Notes under the pieces: model-generated
Seen by the model: only the letters and a program-made list of their open reading frames with translations
Told to the model about the DNA's origin: nothing
Databases searched by the model: none
Translations under genes and position numbers: made by a program
Source of the DNA: CALZJC01 sp041574955
GTDB lineage: Bacteria; Acidobacteriota; Thermoanaerobaculia; Multivoradales; JAHEKO01
Length of the DNA: 27,061 bases
NCBI GenBank assembly: GCA_041574955.1
Contig: JBFGNS010000042.1
Span: forward strand, 1-27,061
Direction: 5' to 3'
In this document: in pieces, positions 20,215 through 27,061 of the stretch
Layout: each line of letters opens with the position of its first letter
Position numbering within the stretch: position 1 is the first letter of the stretch

Positions 20215-21508
20215 CCAGCTCGGCGACCGCCAGCTCGATGCGGCGGACCAGCTCGGGCAGCGTGTCGCGGTCCACCGAGCAGAAGGCGATGCGCAGGTGG
20301 CGCGGCGGAATGGCGATGACGCCGGTGTCGAACCGCTCCAGCAGGCGGCGGCGCACGGCCTCGGCATCCAGGCCGGCGGCCAGCTCGATCAGCGCGAAGC
20401 AGCCGGAGTTGAACGGCAGCGGCTGCAGGTGGGCGCGATCGACGGCGGCGAGCGCTTCCACCAGCACCCGGTAGCGCGCCGCCAGGCGGTCGCGCACCGG
20501 CGCCATCTGCCCCTCGACCCGGCCGCTCTGCAGGGCCTGCGTCAGGACCGCCTGGCTGGCGGCCACCGGCGAGCCCACGGTGGCGCGCAGCAGGCACTTG
20601 ACCTTGCTTTCCAGCGCCGCCGCCGCGCCGCTGTCGGGGGCGAAGGGAAAGGTCAGGAAGCCGACCCGGCCGCCGAAGAAGCTGAACTCCTTGGTGGCGC
20701 CGTCGACCTTGACCGCCACCAGCCGGGGGTGGAGGTCCAGCAGGTCCCAGAACAGCGACCGCTCGGGCACACCTGGCTCGTACACCAGCCCGGCGTAGGC
20801 GTCGTCGCACACCGCCAGCAGGGGGCGCTGGTCGGCTACCTCCACCAGGCTGGCGATCAGCTCGCGCCGCTCTTCCGCGGTGGGGCTGTAGCCGCCCGGG
20901 TTGGAGGGGAAGTTGAGCAGCCCGACGGCCGGCGCCTCCGCCGGCTCCTCCGCCAGCGCCTCGACGATGGCGCGAGGGTTGAACCGCCCCGCGCGGTAGG
21001 CGGCGCCGGTCAGCAGGCGGCCACCGCGGCGCAGCTCGAAGGTCTGCCGGTAGTTGCCCCAGAACGGCGCGGCCGCCGCCACCGCGCGCCCGCCCTCGAC
21101 GAACAGGTCGGCGACCAGCGAAAGGCCGTGGGTCAGGCCGACGGTCACCAGCGGCAGCGAGGCCCGCGACGCCACACCGCCGCTCTGCCGCTCCTGCCGC
21201 TCGCGCCACAACCGACGCAGCTCGTCGGCACCGGCGATCGGCGAGTACAGAAAGGCGCGGTCCCTCTCCCCCACCGACAGCCCGGCGAGAGCCCGCTCGA
21301 GCTCTTCCGGCACCAGTGGCCGGCCGTGGCCGTCGGTGACCTGACCGATCGTCGCGTTGATCCGCTTGCCGCGCGCCTCGGCCGCCTGCTGCGGGATGCC
21401 GGGAGGGAACACGGCGCGGCGTCCGAGCTCGCTGAGCAGCGGCCAGGCCGCCGGTTCGGCGGCGCACAGATGGTCGTTGAGCGGGCCGGCGGCGTCCATG
21501 GTGGACAT
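20198..21508 (-). CDS. PLP-dependent aminotransferase, class I/II fold
   Basis: A 436-residue fold-type I aminotransferase. The PLP lysine is Lys273 in GATKEFSFFGGRVGF; other expected parts are LLNFPSNPGGYSP (cofactor Asn), AVCDDAYAGLVY (Asp/Tyr contacts) and a C-terminal PPRHLRIAF with the substrate-carboxylate Arg. The amino donor and acceptor are not clear; aromatic amino acids or kynurenine are possible given the neighbouring formamidase, but that is speculative. The start is taken at MSTMDAAG (ATG at 21506-21508); MDAAG three codons later is equally possible, while a longer in-frame extension to 21637 would cross into the next gene's promoter. No clear ribosome site. It is divergent from the solute-binding protein gene and convergent with the SDR. 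Confidence 0.9.
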   Translation of the reverse strand: MSTMDAAGPLNDHLCAAEPAAWPLLSELGRRAVFPPGIPQQAAEARGKRINATIGQVTDGHGRPLVPEELERALAGLSVGERDRAFLYSPIAGADELRRLWRERQERQSGGVASRASLPLVTVGLTHGLSLVADLFVEGGRAVAAAAPFWGNYRQTFELRRGGRLLTGAAYRAGRFNPRAIVEALAEEPAEAPAVGLLNFPSNPGGYSPTAEERRELIASLVEVADQRPLLAVCDDAYAGLVYEPGVPERSLFWDLLDLHPRLVAVKVDGATKEFSFFGGRVGFLTFPFAPDSGAAAALESKVKCLLRATVGSPVAASQAVLTQALQSGRVEGQMAPVRDRLAARYRVLVEALAAVDRAHLQPLPFNSGCFALIELAAGLDAEAVRRRLLERFDTGVIAIPPRHLRIAFCSVDRDTLPELVRRIELAVAELARTAP

Positions 21509-21574
21509 TGTAGGATGGTCCGCCCGCGGCGAGCAGCGGCGCCGCTCCAGAGCGTCGGCTCCGGCCGACCTTCT

Positions 21575-21612
21575 GATACAGTTTCGCTCCCTCACCTTGT
21601 AAATTAATAGTC
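21575..21612. promoter_or_regulatory. A/T-rich candidate promoter between divergent genes
   Basis: The 117-base gap between the aminotransferase and the solute-binding protein holds the most A/T-rich run of the window (TTGTAAATTAATAG). On the minus strand TTTACA is followed after 17 bases by TGTATC, a poor fit to a -35/-10 pair for the aminotransferase. For the plus strand TTTCGC-N17-TAATAG is weaker. A shared control region is likely; the exact elements are not certain. Confidence 0.35.
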
Positions 21613-21625
21613 TGGTCGTTTCGGC

Positions 21626-23392
21626 ATGCAAGCTCATCTATACCTGTCGATCCGATGGTTGGCGGGGCTGCTGCCGGTGCTCGCCCTCGGGGCGCTGGCC
21701 TGCGCTCGGCCCGAGGCACCGGCCGCTGCGCCCGCGGCGGCGGCCGGCGGCGTGGAGACGGGCCGGGCCGGCGGCCGACTGGTGGCGGCGCTGCGCGCCG
21801 AGCCCCGGACGTTCAATCCGGTGGTCGCTTTCGACCATCTGTCGCGCTCCCTGCTGGGGCCGACCATGGCCGACCTGCTGACCATCAACCGCGCCACCCA
21901 GGAGGTCGAGCCGGCGCTGGCGGAGTCATGGAGCGAGTCGCCGGACGGCCTCAGCTACCGACTCAACCTGCGCCGCGGCGTGCGGTTCTCCGACGGTGAG
22001 CCGTTCGACGCCGACGACGTCGTGTTCAGCTTCCAGGTCTACCTCGACGAGAGCGTCGGCTCGCCGTCGCGGGACCTGCTGATCGTCGGCGGCCAGCCGA
22101 TCGAGGTGGCCAAGGTCGACACGCACACCGTCGACTTTCTCTTCGCCGAGCCGTACGCCGCCGGCGGCAGGCTGTTCGACAGCTTCTGGATCCTGCCCAG
22201 CCACCTGCTGGAAGAGGCCTGGCGCCAGGGCCGGCTGGCCGAGGCCTGGTCGCTCGACACCGACCCGGCGTCGCTGGCCGGCCTGGGTCCGTTCCGGCTC
22301 ACCAGCTACCGCCCCGGCCAGGACGTGACCCTGACACGCAACCCCTACTACTGGCAGACCGACGACGCCGGCCAGCGGCTGCCGTACCTCGACGAGATCG
22401 TGCTGCAGTTCGTGGCCAGCGAGGACGCGCAGGTGGTGCGCTTCCAGGCCGGTGAGACCGACCTCATCGAGCGACTCAGTCCGAGCAACTTCCGCCAGCT
22501 GGAGCGCGCCTCCGACGGCTCCCGCTACCGGCTGCAGGATCTCGGGCCGGGGCTGAGCTTCGCCTTCCTGGTGTTCAACCTCAACCCGCCCACCACGCCC
22601 GACGGCGACCTCGCGCGCCGCCAGCGCTGGTTCTCGCAGATCGCCTTCCGCCGGGCGGTGTCGGCGGCGATCGACCGCCGGGCAGTGGTGCGCCTCGCCT
22701 ACTCGAACCGCGCCACCCCGCTGTGGTCGAGCGTCAGCCCGGGCAACCAGCTCTGGTACCACGACGGCCTGGAGCGGCCGCCGCACTCGCCCGGCACGGC
22801 GCGCGAGCAGCTGCGGTCGGCCGGCTTCGATTGGGACGGCGACGGCCGCCTGATCGCGCCCGACGGTGCGCCGGTCGAGTTCTCGATCATGACCAGCGCC
22901 AGCAACAGCCAGCGTGTCCAGGCCACGACCCTGGTGCAGGAGGATCTGCGCCGCATCGGGATGAATGTGTCGATCGCGTCCCTCGAGGGCCGCGCGGTGA
23001 TCGACCGCCTGCTCAACCGCCGCGACTACGACGCCTGCGTGCTGGAGCTGAGCGGTGGCGACGCCGACCCCAACCCACAGCTCAATGTGCTGCTGTCGAG
23101 CGGTGCCCTGCACCTGTGGCGGCTCGGCCAGGAGCAGCCCGCCACGCCGTGGGAGGCGGAGATCGACCGCCTGATGCGCCAGCAGCTGTCGACCCGCGAC
23201 CGGCAGCGGCGCAAGCAGATGTTCGACCGGGTGCAGGAGCTGATGGCCGAGCACCAGCCGCTGGTCTTCCTGCTCAGCCCCCACATCCTGGTGGGCAGCA
23301 AGCCAGGGCTTGGGAACTTCCAGCCGGCCGTGCTCGAGCCCCACACGTTGTGGAACACCGAGCGCCTGTTCTGGCGGGAGGTCGCGGAATGA
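21626..23392 (+). CDS. Extracellular solute-binding protein, family 5 (peptide type)
   Basis: A 588-residue exported binding protein of the DppA/OppA family (SBP_bac_5). The signal peptide is followed by Cys26 (LGALAC), an atypical lipobox that may still anchor it as a lipoprotein; an Ala/Pro linker follows. Family phrases include RTFNPVVAFD, EPALAESWSESPDGLSYRLNLR and VRFSDGEPFDADDVVFSFQVY, and the C-terminal lobe has LVFLLSPHILVGSK. It would bind peptides or other ligands outside the inner membrane. No ABC permease or ATPase gene lies near it, while its stop overlaps the start of a sigma factor gene (ATGATG/TGA). This suggests a sensory or regulatory use, or an orphan binding protein; both are inference. 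Confidence 0.93.
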   Translation: MQAHLYLSIRWLAGLLPVLALGALACARPEAPAAAPAAAAGGVETGRAGGRLVAALRAEPRTFNPVVAFDHLSRSLLGPTMADLLTINRATQEVEPALAESWSESPDGLSYRLNLRRGVRFSDGEPFDADDVVFSFQVYLDESVGSPSRDLLIVGGQPIEVAKVDTHTVDFLFAEPYAAGGRLFDSFWILPSHLLEEAWRQGRLAEAWSLDTDPASLAGLGPFRLTSYRPGQDVTLTRNPYYWQTDDAGQRLPYLDEIVLQFVASEDAQVVRFQAGETDLIERLSPSNFRQLERASDGSRYRLQDLGPGLSFAFLVFNLNPPTTPDGDLARRQRWFSQIAFRRAVSAAIDRRAVVRLAYSNRATPLWSSVSPGNQLWYHDGLERPPHSPGTAREQLRSAGFDWDGDGRLIAPDGAPVEFSIMTSASNSQRVQATTLVQEDLRRIGMNVSIASLEGRAVIDRLLNRRDYDACVLELSGGDADPNPQLNVLLSSGALHLWRLGQEQPATPWEAEIDRLMRQQLSTRDRQRRKQMFDRVQELMAEHQPLVFLLSPHILVGSKPGLGNFQPAVLEPHTLWNTERLFWREVAE

Positions 23393-23997
23393 TGGCCGAC
23401 CCGGCGAAACCGGGGGAGCGCCGGGCGCGAGGTCCCGGCGCCGGCTGGGCGGACCACCGTCTGGTGAGCGAGTGCCTGCGCGGCAACGAGCAGGCGTGGA
23501 ACGTGCTGGTCGACAAGTACAAGAACCTGGTGTACTCGATCGCCATCAAGTTCGGAGCGCAGCCGGACGACGCCAGCGACCTGTTCCAGGCGGTCTGGGT
23601 CGACGTCTACAAGGAGCTGGGATCGCTGCGCAAGAGAGGCTCGGTGCGCTCCTGGATCATCTCGGTGACGCGCCACAAGTGCTACCACTGGCGCCAGAAG
23701 CGCCAGCGCGAGTCGCTGCGCAGCTCGGGCGTCGCCGATCTCGAGGCCGACCCGCGTCACGCCGTCGACCCGGTCTCGCTCGACGAGCTGGAACGCGATC
23801 AGCTGGTGCGCGAAGCGGTCTTCGCGCTGCCGGCGCGCTGCCGGGAGTTGATCCAGCTGCTGTTCTACAGCCACCCACCCATGCGCTATCGCGAAGTCGC
23901 TCAGCGACTCGGCCTGGCGGTGGGATCGATCGGTTTCATCCGAGGTCGATGCCTGAAACGCCTGCAGAAGAACCTGGAGAAGCGCGGCCTGGCCTGA
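23389..23997 (+). CDS. ECF-type RNA polymerase sigma factor
   Basis: A 202-residue sigma-70 family protein. Region 2 (about 25-100) reads LVSECLRGNEQAWNVLVDKY, then DDASDLFQAVWVDVYKEL and SWIISVTRHKCYHWRQK; region 4 (about 145-200) reads ALPARCRELIQLLFYSH, then YREVAQRLGLAVGSIGFIRGRCLKRL. Region 3 is absent, as in ECF sigmas. It should direct RNA polymerase to a small regulon; no autogenous promoter is recognised. The start at 23389 is backed by GGGAGG seven bases ahead; a second ATG follows at once. No anti-sigma factor with a membrane segment is next to it. The TPR-CHAT gene begins 49 bases inside its 3' end in another frame, so the two products are probably made together, and the CHAT protein may act on this sigma or its signal. 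Confidence 0.92.
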   Translation: MMADPAKPGERRARGPGAGWADHRLVSECLRGNEQAWNVLVDKYKNLVYSIAIKFGAQPDDASDLFQAVWVDVYKELGSLRKRGSVRSWIISVTRHKCYHWRQKRQRESLRSSGVADLEADPRHAVDPVSLDELERDQLVREAVFALPARCRELIQLLFYSHPPMRYREVAQRLGLAVGSIGFIRGRCLKRLQKNLEKRGLA

Positions 23998-26855
23998 GCG
24001 GCAACGGTCCGGGCGCCGGTGCCGCAGAGCTGGTGGCACGGCTCGGGCCGGAGTCGGAGCCCGCCCGCGATCGCTATCTGGAGCAGCATCCACAGCTGCT
24101 CGAACCGGCGGTTGTCGAGCGGCTGTGCGCGCACGCCGTCGCCCAGCTGCACGACGACCTCGAGCTCGCTCGCCGCAGCGCCGAGCTGGCCGGCTGGCTG
24201 GCCGCGCGGTCCGGCAACGAGACCAGCATCGGGCTCGCCGAGCGGGCGCGAGCGAATGTCCTGCACGAGGCGGGCGACTACCAGCGGGCGCAGCAGAGCT
24301 ACGAGCAGGCGCGCCGCCGGTTCCGACGTTTGGCGGATGCGCGCCAGGAGGCGATCACCCTGTCGAGCGCTCTGCACAACCTGATCTACGTCGGCGGCTA
24401 CCAGCGCGCCCACCGCTGGTACCAGGCAGCCAGAGAGATCTACGAACGGCTCGACGACCGGCTGCGACTGGCCCGGCTGGAGCTCAACTTCGGCAACGTG
24501 CTCCACCGCCAGGACCTGTGGGAAGAGGGCATGCGCCGCTACGAGCGGGCGCTCGAGGAGTTCCTCGGCGCAGGCGAGTCGCTCGATGCCGCCATCTGCC
24601 TGCGCAACATGGCGATGTGCCACATCAACCTGATGAACTACCAGCAGGCCCACGACTGCTACCGCAACGCCAGCGAGCTGTGCGCCGAGCACGGCTGGAC
24701 ACGGCTGGGGCTGATCAACGACTACAACATCGCTTACCTCTACTACCACCGGGCGGACTACGCCCGCGCCATCCGGCTCTACCAGGAGTGCCGCCAGAAG
24801 TTCGCCGACAGCGGTGATGAGCAGCACCGAGCGCTGTGCGACCTCGACCTGTCCGAGCTCTACCTGGAGCTCAACCTGGTCGAAGAGGCGGCCCGGCTGG
24901 CGCAGTGGGCCTACGCCTCGTTCGACCGCATCCCGCTGCGCTACGAGGCGGCCAAGGCGCTGGCCAATCTGGCGGTGGCCACCAGCCGCCAGGGGCGGGT
25001 CTTCAAGGCGCTCGAGACCTTCAGCCAGGCGCGGCAGATGTTCGTCGAGGAGGACAACCGGGTCTGGCCGGGCCAGGTCGACCTGTACCGCGGCATCCTG
25101 CTGGCCGGCGAGGGCCGCAACTTCGAAGCCAGCAGCCTGGCGCGCCAGGCGGTCGCCTGTTTCGAGCAGGCGGCGGTGCCCAGCAAGGCCGCGGCCGCCG
25201 ACCTGCTGCTGGCCCGGCTGGCGCTCGACGAGGATCAGCACGAACGGGCCGAGCAGCTGTGCCGGCGCGCCCTCGAGCGGCTGGCCGAGGATCCGGCGCC
25301 CCTGCTCGACTACGAGGCCCACCTGCTGCTGGCGACGGCGGTGGAGGCGGCGGGGGCTTTCGACACCGCGCTCGACCTCTACCGCGAGGCCGCCGCGCGC
25401 GTCGAGCGGCTGCGCAGCCATCTGCAGATCGGGGAGCTCAAGATCGACCTGATCGGCAACAAGCTGCTGGTCTACGAATCGCTGGCGGCCCTGCTGCTGG
25501 GCCGCGGCGGCCCGGCGGCCGCGCGCGAGGCGTTCGAGAGCATCGAGCGCGCCAAGGCGCGCAGCCTGGCCGACCTGATGGCGTTTCGGGCGCTGTCGCT
25601 GCCGCCCAAGGTGGCCACGCCGAGCAGCCTGGTCGAGAACATCCGCAACCTGCGCGAGGAGCTCAACTGGTACTACCGCCAGATCGATCTCCACCGCATG
25701 AGCGAGGAGTCCCGCTCCGAGGGGCAGCTCGGCGAGCTGCGCCAGCAGAGCGAGCGCAAGGAGCGGCAGCTGGTGCGCACCCTCGGCGAGCTGGCCGGCA
25801 CCGACCGGGAGTTCGCCTCGTTGCAGGCCGGAGCCGCGATCGGTCTCGACGAGATCCAGCAGGCGCTGCCGGCCGACACGGCGGTGCTCGAATACTTCTT
25901 CGCGCGCGGCGCGGTGTACGCCGCGGTGCTCAGCCGGCAGCGGCTCGACATCCTGCCGGTGACCATCGTCTCGCGTGTACGCGAGCAGCAGCGGCTGCTG
26001 CAGTTTCAGCTCTCCCGCTTCCGGCTCGGCAAGGAGTTCGTGCAGCGCTTCCGGCGCTCGATCGACGCCGAGACCCGAAGTCATCTGGAAGCGCTGTTCG
26101 AGGAGCTGGTGGCCCCGATCTGGCCGCGGCTGATCGAGTTCGAGCAGCTGCAGGTCGTGCCGCACGGCTTTCTGCACCATCTACCGCTGCACGCGCTGTA
26201 CGACGGCAGCCGTTTCATGATCGAGAGGTTCCGCTTCACCTACGCGCCGAGCTCGGGCGTCGCCCATCTGTCGCGCCTCAAGGCGCCCGCCGCCGGCGAG
26301 CGGGCACTGGTGGTCGCCATCGATGCCGCGGGCGGTGGCGAGAGCGGCCGCGAGACCGCCGAGGCCGACGCGGTGGCGGCCGCCATGCCGGGCAGCCAGC
26401 TGGTCACCGGGAAGTCGCTCGACGTGGCCGAGCTGGCGGCACTGGCGCGCGGCTGCAACCGGATCCACCTGGCCACGCGCGGCACCTACCGCACCGACAA
26501 CCCGATGTTCTCGACGCTCGATCTGGGCGGCGACCAGCTCAGCCTGTTCGACATCTACGGCCTCGGGCTGGAGGCCGACCTGGTGGCCCTGACCGGCTGC
26601 GGCACCGGCCTCGATCCGCTCTCCGGCACCGACCCGCTGCTCGGATTGACGCGCGGCCTGTTGTACGCCGGCGCACGGTCGGTGCTGCTGGACCTGTGGA
26701 GCGCGCCGGCCGACTGCTCCCGCCAGCTCCTGACCGGCTTCTACCGCCGGCTCGGCGACCGGGCACCGGCCGATGCCCTGCAGGCCGCGGTGCTCGAGCT
26801 GCGCGAGCAGCTGCCACACCCCTACTTCTGGGCCCCCTGGGTCCTGATCGGCTAG
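23949..26855 (+). CDS. TPR-repeat CHAT-domain protein, altered catalytic His
   Basis: A 968-residue soluble protein without signal peptide. An N-terminal segment of about 85 residues is followed by tetratricopeptide repeats of about 40-residue period (about 90-500; for example ANVLHEAGDYQRAQQSYEQA, NMAMCHINLMNYQQAHDCYR), a helical linker (about 560-640), and a C-terminal CHAT (caspase HetF-associated with TPR) domain (about 650-968). The CHAT core reads IHLATRGTYRTDNPMFS then LTGCGTGLDPL and GLLYAGARSVLLDLW. The Cys of the dyad is kept (Cys884), but the HG motif His is Arg844 (codon CGC); His840 lies four residues before. Active proteins of this family usually read HLATHG. So the protein may be a non-proteolytic scaffold. 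Start: ATG at 23949 has GAGG only three bases away; GTG at 24033, beyond the sigma gene, is an alternative. Confidence 0.9.
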   Translation: MPETPAEEPGEARPGLSGNGPGAGAAELVARLGPESEPARDRYLEQHPQLLEPAVVERLCAHAVAQLHDDLELARRSAELAGWLAARSGNETSIGLAERARANVLHEAGDYQRAQQSYEQARRRFRRLADARQEAITLSSALHNLIYVGGYQRAHRWYQAAREIYERLDDRLRLARLELNFGNVLHRQDLWEEGMRRYERALEEFLGAGESLDAAICLRNMAMCHINLMNYQQAHDCYRNASELCAEHGWTRLGLINDYNIAYLYYHRADYARAIRLYQECRQKFADSGDEQHRALCDLDLSELYLELNLVEEAARLAQWAYASFDRIPLRYEAAKALANLAVATSRQGRVFKALETFSQARQMFVEEDNRVWPGQVDLYRGILLAGEGRNFEASSLARQAVACFEQAAVPSKAAAADLLLARLALDEDQHERAEQLCRRALERLAEDPAPLLDYEAHLLLATAVEAAGAFDTALDLYREAAARVERLRSHLQIGELKIDLIGNKLLVYESLAALLLGRGGPAAAREAFESIERAKARSLADLMAFRALSLPPKVATPSSLVENIRNLREELNWYYRQIDLHRMSEESRSEGQLGELRQQSERKERQLVRTLGELAGTDREFASLQAGAAIGLDEIQQALPADTAVLEYFFARGAVYAAVLSRQRLDILPVTIVSRVREQQRLLQFQLSRFRLGKEFVQRFRRSIDAETRSHLEALFEELVAPIWPRLIEFEQLQVVPHGFLHHLPLHALYDGSRFMIERFRFTYAPSSGVAHLSRLKAPAAGERALVVAIDAAGGGESGRETAEADAVAAAMPGSQLVTGKSLDVAELAALARGCNRIHLATRGTYRTDNPMFSTLDLGGDQLSLFDIYGLGLEADLVALTGCGTGLDPLSGTDPLLGLTRGLLYAGARSVLLDLWSAPADCSRQLLTGFYRRLGDRAPADALQAAVLELREQLPHPYFWAPWVLIG

Positions 26856-27061
26856 CCCGACCTTCTCACCGAGCCGCTCGGCGGGCGGCCGCAGGTGCCT
26901 GAAGATCCGCGACCTACCCGCGGCAGGACACCGCAGGCGTGCTCGAAGTCCGTCGAGGGAAGTCGTGCAGATTCAGGGTGCATCCGGAAACGCGGCAGCG
27001 GCTCGCTGAGAAAGTCAGGCTCGCCGGCTGCGGCGCCGGGCCCACGCGGCGGTGACCCCGC
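26856..27061. other. Right-edge stretch, no supported gene
   Basis: Downstream of the CHAT gene. A small inverted repeat CCGAG-CCG-CTCGG (26869-26881) lies 14 bases after the stop and might mark the transcript end, but it has no T-run. On the minus strand an open frame runs in from the right edge and ends near 26855, with no recognisable sequence and no clear coding signs. Confidence 0.5.

Noticed and set aside
23901..26180. A 759-residue minus-strand open frame across the CHAT gene
   Set aside because: No family features; the plus strand carries TPR and CHAT motifs.
26869..26881. Small hairpin after the CHAT gene as an intrinsic terminator
   Set aside because: Only a five-base stem and no T-run.
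26856..27061. Minus-strand open frame entering from the right edge
   Set aside because: About 66 residues without motif, Pro/Arg/Ser-rich; cannot be told from chance.

Overview
This is a GC-rich (about 70 %) bacterial chromosome segment with tightly packed, often overlapping genes. A TolC-type outer-membrane channel with an RND pump and adaptor shows a diderm (Gram-negative) organism. The TPR-CHAT protein beside an ECF-type sigma factor, the general GC-rich style and the small secreted proteins suggest Acidobacteriota (for example a Thermoanaerobaculia-like lineage). That assignment is inference only: there is no rRNA or marker gene here.

Left part, minus strand (289-16176). Read in the direction of transcription, a likely copper/silver resistance operon starts at 15283: a small Cys-rich secreted protein, a CusC/TolC channel, a CusB adaptor, a CusA RND pump, a Cu(I) P1B-ATPase with two YHS and two heavy-metal-binding modules, a second Cys-rich exported protein, and a DUF2231 membrane protein with a C-terminal LamG-like domain. 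Most junctions are short or ATGA overlaps. Farther downstream on the same strand are a HisKA_2 sensor kinase and a response regulator built as REC-PAS-AAA+(sigma54)-Fis HTH, then a non-haem bacterioferritin-like protein. A separate secreted protein (a possible degenerate metallopeptidase) lies upstream of the copper operon.

Middle, plus strand (16175-20214). Five genes form a compact catabolic operon: a KynB-type formamidase, a zinc-binding alcohol dehydrogenase/quinone reductase-like enzyme, a diiron ferritin-like protein, a 3-hydroxyacyl-CoA dehydrogenase and an SDR that lacks the catalytic Tyr/Lys. It is met from the right by a minus-strand PLP aminotransferase whose 3' end overlaps the SDR. 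The combination suggests oxidation of an aromatic or amino-acid-derived acid, possibly linked to tryptophan breakdown, but no substrate can be fixed from sequence.

Right part, plus strand (21626-26855). A family 5 extracellular solute-binding protein without any permease, an ECF-like sigma factor and a 968-residue TPR-CHAT protein are joined by overlapping reading frames. The CHAT domain keeps its Cys but has Arg where the catalytic His of the HG motif is expected. This three-gene unit is the best candidate for an undescribed system: a possible signalling or transcription-control module built around a solute-binding protein and a CHAT pseudoprotease. No tRNA, rRNA, CRISPR array, transposase or integrase was seen.
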